From: Haemonchus contortus
Taxonomy: Eukaryota; Nematoda; Chromadorea; Rhabditida; Trichostrongylidae
Assembly (NCBI GenBank): GCA_000469685.2
Contig: LS997566.1
Location: 31,490,996 to 31,554,995 of the forward strand
Length of the DNA: 64,000 nt
Direction of reading: 5' to 3'
In this document: positions 1-12,400 of the stretch, in pieces
How the letters are laid out: every line of letters starts with the position of its first letter
Position numbering within the stretch: position 1 is the first letter of the stretch
The notes under the pieces: model-generated
Seen by the model: the letters and a program-made list of their open reading frames with translations, nothing else
Told to the model about the DNA's origin: nothing
The model's database searches: none
Made by a program: the position numbers and the translations under genes

Positions 1-396
1 ATGCTTATTTTTGAAGCCACCTGTGAGAATGAATCAAATGTAAGTTTTGATAGCTTTCCACAGGGCAAACAAGGGAGGGCGAGATGGAGTCGCTCGCGCA
101 GCCGTAGCATCAAAAAATTCCGGTGAAACTTCGAGCCACGCTCTTGGGATGTAAAAATTAATCACAAGTAACGGAAAGCCACCATGACAATGATTGTGTT
201 CTAGAGAGAACTAATTAACATAGAAAACCGGTTGAAAAAAATCACATGGGCCACAACGAGAATCAAGCATGGTTTCTCTATACCTTAAGTATTGAGTTGT
301 TTACGACAGCAAATATGATAGGCTGAGGTTAAGAGGACCTAAATGCTAACCTTTTACCATTTCTAGTTTTTGTATTCCCGCAGGTGGTTGTCCCAT
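1..396. other. Upstream flank of the kinase gene; nothing coding recognised
   Basis: AT-rich DNA without a recognisable exon. It should contain the 5' control region of the kinase, but I see no motif strong enough to name. Confidence 0.4.
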
Positions 397-403
397 ATGG
401 CAA
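371..403 (+). promoter_or_regulatory. Probable trans-splice acceptor and start codon of the kinase gene
   Basis: A pyrimidine-rich stretch ending TTCCCGCAG at 383 is followed 13 nt later by an ATG at 397 and then a strong donor (GTGAGT) at 404. The initiator exon is therefore only about 20 nt, with seven coding bases. An acceptor just before an ATG with no visible upstream exon is the usual mark of spliced-leader trans-splicing in nematodes. The leader itself is not in the window, so this is inference. Confidence 0.5.
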
Positions 404-3400
404 GTGAGTATTTTCTGACAATGGATACTTCATACGAGGACAAAAGCATGTTCGGCCCAAGAGCTTTTGGAAAAGATTCCGATTCCTTGGAAAGTAACCC
501 TTTTTTCCAGAAGGACGCACACTATCAAAGGGTAAGGTTGTTGGAGGACGTTGGAAAATCTTGAAACGAATCGGAGAGGGTGCATTTGGTGCCGTATATA
601 AAGTCGAAGATATTGATAGCGGTGAGCTGGTAAGTTAAAGCCTACTCTATGTGAGCAAACTCAATGAAATTCTCTTAATTTAGCCTTGCATATTTGATGG
701 ACCTTTGAGTTTATACCCATACCTTAGAATCGCTCGACTTGCGTCTGGCTTCACTCCCTTTCAGAAAAGTCCGAATACCCGGCTTAGACAATGATAGCTT
801 TCTTCTTTACAGTGGAGATTATTCAACGGTACTGCTCATATTATAGAATTCCCAATGGGTGATTTCTGTAATCCGTCCAGCTTATCCGAAAAGTCACACC
901 TTTATGTAGTGCAGTGCAACTGAAATTTAGAAAAGCTCACTTTAAAATCACTCAGACTAAGCGTAGTTCAGTACTGCTTTTGATCATCGCGGTCAGTATT
1001 CATTCCCTAGTTCTATCCTCCGTTTACGCAAGATCGCACTGAGATGGTACTTGTATGAGCAACATGTACGAGTCTAGCAAAGACTCGAATGATACCTACT
1101 ACTGTTGCCGTGGTATCATAACAGTCTTATCAATGGAGAACTGCCTCTTATCCTAATGCTCTTCTCGCCTTCGGGGATATTCACTTAAGTGCGAAGTTTC
1201 GCAAAAGCTGGTGGTCGGGTTAGTTTTGTTGTAAGGAGTAACGAAGTAGAAGTGTAATCGTAAGGAATGTAGCGCATTCCGTTGTCATACTACATATAGT
1301 ACTGAGGTTTACTAAGGAACATTTTCTTAGATGTGTTATTAGCCACCACCCATCTGCAAACCAGACTCGTCGCCCGAAATTCAGTACACCGTATGCCATT
1401 GTCTTCAGAAAATATGGAAGACAGCATGAAGTTGATAGGTCTCAACTTCAGTAGCTTCTCAATCGGTCTCAAGCACGAAAAGTATACAAATTTAGGGCTC
1501 TTATTTTTCTAAGTTTTGTATAGTCCTTATTAGCTGGTATCAGTTCGTGCATCCAATCATTTGCGCTTACATACAACATACTCGAGCAGATTTAGGTGTC
1601 AGTACGAAAGGTCGGAAAGATATTGAACCCTTCGCATACGAACCTGCTCCTAACGCCTCTTTTCTAGTGTGAGTCCCCAAGAAAAGTCGCTAATTTCTCA
1701 CCGTTAGCGTTGGCATTTGGAGCCTCTAACTCCTGATCGTTTTAGCTCTCAAGGTTCGCAGGGAGAGCTTACGAACTTTCCGCTAAAAATTCACGCACAA
1801 ACACAACACACTTTAGTGAATAAACACAGACCTAGGTCATAGGAACAATGATCTAGATGCGTCCTGATCTAAAGAATGCACTTCAAAAGTTTGTGAAAAT
1901 TGTCCTCGCACCGCTCGGTGTTATGAGTCCAGCAAATGGAGAGCACTATCAGAACAGCACCGGTCGGGAGTCATATAAGTATCGGCCAGAGTCTCGAAAT
2001 TGACTTGACAGAATGCAGGAGAATCCAAACTCACTCTCACGGCAAACACTCTTGAGAAGAACCAAGTGGAAGGATTGCGGAGAAGTGACAAACTACACTG
2101 CGACAGAGAAAGCACAAAATGTATTCGTGTGGACACATCGGTAACAGGGATCATGTTTTTGTTATAAACAGAGACATGGTTGTGAGGCCAAACCAGTAAA
2201 ACTATATATAACATAGCAGTGCTGGACAATATATAATTATGTATGTATGTATGTATTGGGTTGTCCGAAAAGTTCCCGCCGATTTTTGATACCCCGGATT
2301 TATCAACCGTTGTGCAAAAGATCAAGGACCCAACCTGATAAAGTTATATGTATTCTGAAAGGGTAGATCCTCCTCTATATTCCTATTGAAATTCTGTCAA
2401 CATATGTCGAAGTATTTCTGTACAGGACCCGTATGAAAATGGAGAACGACTGCGCGCATTTTCGGCATCTGGAGTATTTCTTCTACCGCAAGGCCTAGAA
2501 TGCGGCTCAAGCCGCATGAAAGATATATGACGTTTGAGTAGACCACGCCCTACAGGAACGTACAGTGCATGACTAGTTTGCGAAACCCAAATGGAGTGAA
2601 TTTGCCTTCGAAGACCGGCAATCCTTTGGAAGACTATCATCAGTTTAAACGATCAACTCAAAATGTTAACTGAAGCAAATCGGCACATCACTGCTTGTGA
2701 AGTAGGACAAGGGCCTAGTGTTTCGAAATTAACCATGCATGGTCATCTGCAGACGCTTGGTTTTGTAAAGCGCCTTGATGTTTAGATATCTCGCGATAGG
2801 AGCGAGCGCAATGCGATGGACCGCGCCTCCATGCGCGACTCGTTGCTCGAACGAAATAAAAATGAGCCGTTTCTGAAACGCATGAGCACGAGGGACGAAA
2901 ATCGGATCGTGTACAACAATGAGGAGCGTTAACGATCGTGGAGCCCCCTAGTGAGCCGTCACAAACCGCTGCAAAAGTCAAAATCCAGGTGCGGATGACT
3001 ATGCCGAGGTGCTGATGGGATTTCAGGGAAATCACTTACCATGAGCTGTTGTCGCACAATCAAAAGATGACCTAGGAAAGGTACTATAGTGAGCTAGAAA
3101 ATATGGAGGCAGCGATAAACCAAAAGCGACAAGAAGTGGCAATTGTGAGGGCGTAATGTTCTAACAGGGTACCTCCGGACCACACGTATTTTTGGCCACT
3201 CGTCACAAGTTGCTGAAGCTTGGGTGGGATGTCTTACCACACCCCCCATATAGTCCAGACATAGCACCATCAGAATACCACTTGTTTAGGTTCCTGCAAA
3301 ATTCCTTGAATGGAAATCGTTCAATCCGCTGAAGGACTGCAAAAAGCACCTGAGAGGGTTTTTCGATTTTAACTCTGAAACTTTCCATGAAAGAGGGTAA

Positions 3401-6400
3401 CTGGAACCTACAGGAAGATGACGAAGCCTTACTGAACAAAATGGAGGATATATTGTTCAATCAAAGGATTTCTTCTTCTAGGAATTTTCATTCAAAGATG
3501 AATCAAAAATCGGCGGCAACTTTTCGGACAACCCAATATAATTATGTATGTATTATTATGTATTATACATCCCTAATATGATCGCTATGAGGACTATTTG
3601 GATGAGGGGTTGGCGATAAAATGCAATCCACTAGGCTCTTTTGAGAGGTAGTTGGCTCTTCCTGACTTTAGCTGTTTTCTTTCGCGGGCTCACTGTAATG
3701 TTAAACCTCGTCTCGTAAAGTGATGAGCTCGATTTCGCCCGCCTCGAGACGAAAGTTTCCTTCCCTTGATCCTTGGGTTCTCGATTCCCGGTTCTTTTTT
3801 CTTTTTTTTCTTAGTTAAGAATCACGGAGGAACCGTACAAGTGAGGCCATAGAATTACGGAGTTTAAAGAACCTAGCAGCCTCGCCTTTGAAAGTGGAGG
3901 AACACTTGTCAAAACGGCTTTTACGTAAAAGAAAACCGGGATCCTGTGCTCTGTGCGATCTTGAAAAGTCTACGAAGGATGATCTCCTCAATGAATAGAT
4001 TATGAAGAAGCAGCAGGAACACCGTCCATCATGCTTTTACTTGCACTAATTCAAAAAAAGGGGTGCGACTGAATTACTCTGTCTGGAATGTAAAAATTGC
4101 AAGAGAAAGAATTTGCAGAACACCTTATGTTTCCCTCAGAGGACTAGTACGATTTGCGTCGAAGGAGCCATAGAAACTCTCATGTCTCGAGGTGGATTTC
4201 ATGGTTGGAGCACGCCGAAGATCAGCATCTAGCACGCTCTCCTTTTCCTAGCTATAAGCACCGAACTGAAGCGTTGAAGCGTGTTAATGAATGGACCACT
4301 GAAGACTTTGTCCAATGCTGAGTATATAATCATGATAGAGCACCGAACAGCTCCTGATCAAGTGTGTGTGTGTTTTTCCCGAATGTGTAGCACCAGTACT
4401 AAACCACGATACTATTGAAAAAGGATCATTCGAGTAGAGGACTTCATTTAGTTGAGTAGGGAAGTCCGTGAAGGCTTCAGTCAAGGTTCATTGGAGGGTT
4501 TGGATACAGATACCTAGTGTGCTGTGTTATCTACGATGTCTGTACCTGCTTGAGCGAGATGTAGCAGAAGACGTACGGCTTGTAAGGTCCACGATGTCCT
4601 GTCGCGTTGTTGAAGCTTCGGAGGAGTTGTTAATCATCCCAGACCCGAACAATGCGCGTTTTCCACATGTTTTAATGAACTTATCAATGAACTTTCCCTT
4701 CCAAAAGCTAAAGTTGGATCTCCTTTAGTGAGATGGAATGACGTGACTCATCACTTGGTCACCCCTACAACTCATCTTTCTCTTGGCAGTCGAGGCGGAT
4801 TCGAGGTTTCACCCTCTGAACGTCTTTTTCAGGCAGCGCTGAAGGTTGAATGGGGTCAGGGTCAACGATCTGTTCTGAGACTGGAAGCCATGGTTGTTTG
4901 TTTTATAATTTTCAGGCTCGGACAATGATAACATGTCATGCTTCAGATTTTACGACGTCTTGAGGGGAAAGCCTATTTTGCTCAGCTTCTTCAAACTGGA
5001 AAGAAGACCACGTACTCGTATATCGTAATGACGTTGCTAGGAGAAAGCTTGGACACGATTTTGAAGTAGATTTTTCATTTTTCTGAAAATCATAAAAGTA
5101 ACAAAATGAGCTATATCTTTAATGCCTTTAGAGTAGAAACCACGCACCCGACTTCCATCTGAATTCACAGCAGAATTAGATATGCACTAGACCCATGAGT
5201 TGATCTGTTAACTACAGAAAGACAGGTCCTATTGCGCAGAGACCATTATGTTTTTAAAAAGTTCTAAAGGCACAGTTCATGATAAAAAGTGTTTTTGATT
5301 TGCTCCCAGGCCAGACCTGTGACCCCAAGGATAGCCCATGGGACATTGTCGGGTCGGAGAACAGTCTTGACAGGGGGCAATAATGGCTCTAAAACCAAGT
5401 GTGGGCGTGTTGGCTGGTCTTGTTCCATTCACAATGTAGCGCTAAGACCCGGGAATAATGTGTAACCTGGAAACACCCAGACGGTTACGGACATACAGTC
5501 TTGTACAATCCCTTTCCCATCACTTTCGAGGCCTTATTACTCCTTCTTCGTCATTTTTACACTATCCTGCGGTGTGGCTTCCATTGGCTGCTTTCATAGT
5601 ACGCCGTCGTGCCGGCGTGCCGGCCGGCGTGCACGAGGCAGTGCCAGGGGGAGGAGGGCGGCAGACGGTCGGTAAGCCCTCGAAGGGCTGTAAACAAGGA
5701 GAGACAAGATCAAAAACCATTTGTACGAGCCCCTGGTTGTTTGGTTTTTGAACTTGTTCTTCTTTGTTTTCAACCCCTCAACCGACCTTCTGCCGCCCTC
5801 CTCCCCTTCACTGCCTCGTGCACGCCGGCTGGCGGATTATGGAAGCAGCCTTATTTTTATCGAGTCAAACTGCTTACCTCAGAATTATCGTGGACTGTGC
5901 CTCGAACGAAATGAAGGCTCACACGACTTTCGAAGAATCAACCCGTAATGCCAGACTCGGATCATGCATGCGGCTGTGGCTCCAATTAGCATAGGGAATT
6001 TTCTTTTATAGGGTCGGCTTAAAACATTCTAAATAGGCAATGGGAGAATCACTTCCTAAAAGTTTATATAGTACTTTGCCTCAGCGTTCTTGTCATCTGA
6101 TGCTGTTCAGTTTGCGAGAGAGTGCCATGGCTAAATTCCGAATGAAAAGAATGAAAAGCTCGAAAGATGCGAGATTCGATGATACAAGAGTTGAGTGGCA
6201 CGATGCTTCGAGAGCACATCTACTGGTTCGAATCCCGATACCAAGAGTTTCTCCATCTTTCCTGATCCCTGTGAGGCGTCTTATTGCAGAGTGTCTTGCA
6301 AGAGTTTCTATGCAGTAATCGGAACCGAATTGGCCTCCCGAGAACCGCTGTTATCCTTCCTTTGATTCTTCCAATTCCAAATTTTTCGGATTACGTGACC

Positions 6401-9400
6401 ACAAAAGCATATGCTCGGTATTATCAGAATGAGGTCAATATTCCTTTGTGGTTACAGCATAACGAACGTCTGCGTCTTTCTCCTGGGGGAACCCTCAACT
6501 CTATTGGGCTACTAGTCGAAATGGTGTAGCTTAATGGCCGTCTACCACCATAGATCGCGAGCATCTATCTGCGATCAAGGAAACGCGGCATAGCGTCCAA
6601 GATGTTCAGCGTGAGATGAACTAGCCTGTGCAGTAATAGTCGATAAAGTGATTGACGGAATTTGAGCCCGATTTCCTTGATAGGATTACAGCGAATCTTC
6701 GACGTGCTGCGCCAAACTGCAGTTACAGTATTTACCTACAGAAAAAGGCCACAGTTATTCGAATATGGCTCATTATTCGATTCGCCTTCTCTGATAGCAT
6801 GCGCCACTTCTGCAGTACCCTATGCATGAAACGAGCAGGGTACATCATTCAGGGTCAATCTAATCCGCACGGATGAAATGATGTGCTTATGAATATCGTT
6901 AAAGGTCAAATGCTTGAAAGTTCACCGAGAGCTAATTCATTGACAACTTTGACGTTAACTCATTATCATTACATTGAATCTCACGTTTTTTAAGAAAAGT
7001 CGGAAGAGTCTGCACAGTGTCAACTCAAATACGAATAGGAATAAACACTCTGTTTGAAATAAAGCAGCTCCATGATGTGAGTACAATTACAACAAAGGTT
7101 TTCGTTAGAATAAACTCTTTGAAAGGATTGCTTTGAATAGGTTGGGTTTGTACACCGAGATATTAAGCCGGGAAACATGGCTCTTGGCTGTAGCGGAACC
7201 CCACAGCACCGCTTCATTCATATTTTCGATTTTGGTCTGGCACGGGAGTACATAGTTGTGGATAGAGATGGTCGGACGAAGATGCGACGACCGCGTCCAC
7301 GGGCTCACTTCAGGTGGGTGAAGTTTCATTTGGAATCCACTAAAGCAAGTCTCTTGAAGATCATGTATATTGCAACCTGACTACATGAACACACATCACA
7401 CATGAGCTTCTACTTGAGATTGTTTAGTATGTAATTTTACGTTCAACTCAGAGTCCAACTTCTAGGTTTGCTTGTTGACGGTCGATGTTTTTAAAGTTTA
7501 CAGTAATGTTAGAGTTAACGTGATCAAACTCGAACAATATGGTAAAACGATAGCTCCACCTCAATGGCGCAAGCAAAACAACTAAGGCAACAAGATCTTC
7601 AAAATAAATAAGAACTATGATACAATACAGGACAATAGAACCCGGTACAAAACGATTATGACATCACGAGTAGGATGAGGGTGGGTTTTATTTCTAAGGG
7701 CGCTGATTTGCTGCAGATTCCTCTGTCAAGGAGTGGATTTGATAGCGCGATTTTAGATGACTCACTTCTGAGGGAGCACCACCCTCCTCAAGGTGAGAAT
7801 CAGTGAATGTTTAGATGAAGGTTGTTCCCCTTCATAACCGCTCCTCCCGCGCGACTGATATTTCGCAATATTCGCGCCTTCCTTACGAGTTTTTCCACTA
7901 CTTTTAGTCAGGCCATTTCCAGTCTTTGGGTGATGCTTCGAGGGTTTCTCTCTCACGACTGATTTACTATTGAAAGTGGTGAAGTGGTGGTGATGATGAG
8001 AAAGATCTCACAATGAGAACGATTGTTTAGTTAGTGTATTTTAGCCAACAAGCTTACTAACATGAAACGACCTCTCTGTTTTGAAAAATCCGACCAACAT
8101 TCAATGTTAGAAGCTGCTTTCAAGAGGCATAAATATAATTCCAATACAACTCGTCATGTTTGTGGATTTCTCTCCGCACTCAGTTTCTCTTGATCATGGC
8201 TCTAATTTCCCGTTTCTGTTTCTGCCTCAATGTGCTTACGTTGATATGCAAATGGCTGCGCTTGAAATCCGAATATAACTACTCAGGGCAGGTGATGAAG
8301 TCCGATAGCAGTTTGCACCAAATGGCGATTACCTCCGCAAAAATGCCGTGCTGTCCTGTACTTTCTCTCGCTAGCTAGCAAGTCTGGCCATACAAGGATC
8401 ATCATAGAACAGTACCGGCATTGAAGGAATGCTTGCTGTCGATGAAGAAAGTAATTGAGCATTATTGAGCCAGTTGTGTTGAGTGATGAAATGCGCACGA
8501 GCCGACGGTCCCGCTTCGCTACAATAAGACGAGAATAGAGCGATTGATAGGCCATCCCATTGGTTCGACACGATGATTTTCTTCATCGCTCATTCGAAGA
8601 AACTTTGAAATCGGCTTGGTAAGATAAACGTGGAATAGTACAAGCATGGAATCGCAATTCATCCCCGTATAAACGTTGAGGATTTTCCTCATCGCAGAAA
8701 TCTGGAATTCGAGTTCTCTCTTCTGTATTGGATGTGATTTATGGGAATAATTTACTCCTCGTGCGGAGACGATATAACGGCATGTGGCACAATACAACAT
8801 ACGCGTGGCTCAGTAATCCAGCCCCGAATATATATCTGACTAGCCTAATCAAGCCTTCCAACCCTCCAAGGTCGCTTAATCACTGCTAAGCTTGTTTGGG
8901 AGAAAGAAAGCATTGGCTTATCACCACAAGTCATTGTATAGGTTACGTACGCAATCGTAATGCTATGATAATTCTGAAAGGAAAGCAAACGTGTGAGGCT
9001 TGTCGTGTGGGATATAGTCGAATTATGTTGCCTATCTCTACGTCTTCTCCATCTTTCGAAAGACTTGTAAACTTTTTCTTCCCACACGATCGCTACTTAA
9101 TCGCAGAGTGAAAGGAGGTCACCCATTCCGGGGTCCCAAATACGGAAAGAGCTTACGACAAATCATTGATATAGCTGTTCATGCAACTGCAAAACAAACT
9201 GACAACAATAACTGCAATGTTCAGTTGAAGCTGCAAGCAATCATTCAGACAGGACCCATGCATTGCGCGCTCTTAAAGGCACAGTCCATGGTTTGCTTCG
9301 CCACCATCGCGCTATTTTCCACTTTCTCTTTCATTTTCCTTCATAATCTGGTTTACCTAGATGGAGAAGAAAACACGCGAATAGGCAATCAACGTTTCCA

Positions 9401-12400
9401 AAATGTAAAAAGCTTCAGAAAATCCCTTAAAAAAGAGGCTGGACAAAAATAAGGTCGAAAAATTAAATAGAAGGGATGTTTTACGTGCTATACAATATGT
9501 GTCATTGCGTACTTGTGGGTCGTCATGATAGCAAATAGCTGACTAAGGGAGCAAACATGTCTTTTAAAATCCATTCACTCATAAGCATAACTCAGGAGTA
9601 ACACTATTGACAGCGGAAACAATCCACCTTTTCTATCCTCCCAAAGTAAAAAACTAGAATAGTGACCGCAGCAGCGAAAAGAATAACTGTGAAGGACAGA
9701 GTAAGAGGAAAACATCACCTCACCGCCCAACGATAAGTTGAGTGTATGCTGAACGTGTGGGTCCTGGTGCGAACAGTGCAATCTGCATCGCCTTGACACA
9801 CGTTTGACACATCACCAGTCGATGGATTTGGTCAAATTCGGCAAATCTGGTAATAGGGCTGATATTATGCACTATCTATTTAAATAGTTTTTCGTCCAAC
9901 AACTTCCATTATGTTACCCTTGAGGGCCGCTAGGTAGTTCTAAGAGGAAGTCATAGGAACAGTTCTGATCGTGTACTGTGGCCTTACCCAAGTAATCTAA
10001 TATTTCTACCGCATACTGCCGCTGCCGCGAGAGAGGCACATCGCGTGAGCTCAAAACTCTAAGCTCAGAGAGAAAGAAATGTGAATCTACTTTGCGCGAG
10101 TTTCAACTTACATGCATGCACCACGGGATGAAACAGAGGACTCGGGTAGCACGCTGTGTTTGTTGCACAAGCTGCCTGTTGAAGAGTTCTTCAAAAGAGG
10201 TGATGGGTGCTCGCACCGTTCAATGTTAAAATTTGAATGTAACTTACGGCTCCTCAAGCCACGCAGCTCAGTGTGGCTTATCTTTTTGCTCTACCATATC
10301 CTTCGACGTGAGATTAATCAACTTTGCCTTCAGAGGAACTATACGGTACTGCTCGGCCAACGCTCAAGAAAGGGGAGAGCAAGGACGACCTGACGATTTA
10401 TGGTGTCTACTCTACCTTCTAGTTGAGCTACGCGGACCTTTGCCTTGGACGCATATACGGTACTTTCCTTCCACTTGGATTATCGTACTGGAAATTTCCC
10501 AGTTTCCAACAGTTAATCTTATATGAACCGGTTAACTACTGCTCTTCGAGTTTAACAACATACGTACGTCACTTTCACCAGCACCAGCTTGCTCAACACG
10601 GTGAGCTTCAAGCCAGAGAGGGTCAGATCTAGTTGTCCTCTCAACTAGCGCTCAGAGGGGCAACATCGAATACCAAAGCAGATGTGGGAAAATTGGAGAC
10701 CGGTAGATTACAGTTTATCAACATCAAAGGTTACCTGTGATGTCTGCTCCATGGGGACAAGTGAAGGCCAGTTTTGGGTCAATTTAAAGAATTAAAGAAG
10801 CTTGTGGCTAGCGTATGCAACGAACTACTGTTCACTCAGCTCTGTAAGAATTCAAGTGTGTTAGTAGGAAGGAGAAAGCCAAGCTTTTGGTACATCGAAG
10901 TTTGATGCACAACACTTGCTTACAACAACAGCATTAATGGCTAAAAAACTCGGAACTCCCCTTGATGGCTGAAAAACTTGGAAAAAATGAAGTATTGGTA
11001 TGCATCCATAAACTGCAAGCAGTTGAGTACCAACAAAACTGGTAATTCTTGCTATATGTTCCATTGTGTGAGCACTAGAAATGCACGCATAGTTCAAACT
11101 GCCTAAAACCGTTCCATCGTTTTTCTTCTCCCTGTAATACTGTTGAACACGGTAATGACGGTAATGACGGGTGCCCGACTGACTGCGCAGTCTCACTTGC
11201 TTCATAGTATCCGGAGTTGAGATTGGTTTGATGAGGTTAGGAATATGGATTGAATATGATATGCAAGAATTTGATGATATCGAAGTTTTTGGATACACTG
11301 GCTCGCCTTGTCGAAGAGCGAACATATGCATCGATCTGCCACAGCAGGAAAACGTTTTCGGCGAGTCGGCATCGAATAATTACGTAAAAGAAAGAGCTAA
11401 TGTATCGTGAAACGCCAGTGTTATCATTGTGTGGGTCCACTCTGGGTTTGAGGTCAAAGCTAGCCTATATAAAAGCGAAAGCTGCACCACCTTGTGTAAA
11501 TAGACTTGATTCAGAGACAGAAATAGAGTGCTAAGAACAAAACGAGAAGTAGAAATGGATAGACTCCTCGCAAACTGCCCAGTGGAGTTACTAGCGTTTG
11601 CGGAACATTTAAGGTATTGATTAAAATTCGATCGCTGTATTTTGTGGATTGATATTAACATTCAGCAGCTTGAATTACTACATTCGTCCAAACTACTTGT
11701 TATTATATCATCTCCTAGAAAAGGTGTTGATTGCCGGCAATATAAAGTGGGTTTCCCGAGTTCTACTTAGTTGTGTAAATAGGACATATATAAAAGTAAA
11801 CAATACTAAATATATTTTGTTCAGTTTATTGTTCCCTTGAACTCTATATGAAGTCTGTGAGTAAGCTTTATTAGGCTGACGTTTTGACGGAATCGCCTTC
11901 ACCTGAAAGGATCATAACGATCTGTGAATATCTCCACCAAACTAAAATTCGAGACCCGCAGGGAACGCAGATGATTGGAAGGAGAACCACCCATAGTAGC
12001 TTTGTGGGTTCCTTGAAATCACATAGCAAATGACGGTGCCAACCGACTAGTGTTAATTGGGGAATTCTGCGGAAAGGCCAATCTTGTATAAAGTCGTAGC
12101 TCTCGCGCAATTGCAAGGCATTCTTCCCTGGGATTATTCTCGTATTGGTGACCCGTATCCAAAATACCTCGAGGGTTTTACGTACGCACAGCTGCGACTC
12201 CTGTGCCACGCCTCCACAGCGATTCAAAACGCCTCCGTTTTAATTTAGAATTCGGTGGCTCCCTAATTCAGTAGACTCTTTCATCGCCTCTGATTCATAG
12301 AAAGCCGTATATGAAGCCGATGTGATAAATATCACTTTACCTCTTGTAGGTGTGTATGAGTGGGTGGTTGCGTGTGTTTAACCGGAAATACGTAGCTACT

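Larger units (their letters stand above)
630..4832. other. Kinase intron 2 (4.2 kb)
   Basis: The intron has donor GTAAGT after GEL and acceptor TTTTTCAG before AALKVE. Apart from the mariner at 2256-3536 it holds no recognisable coding sequence. Two thirds of it is unclassified AT-rich DNA. Confidence 0.6.

Noticed and set aside
1921..2325. Minus-strand frame of 134 codons
   Set aside because: It crosses the end of the mariner element and has no domain or splice support.
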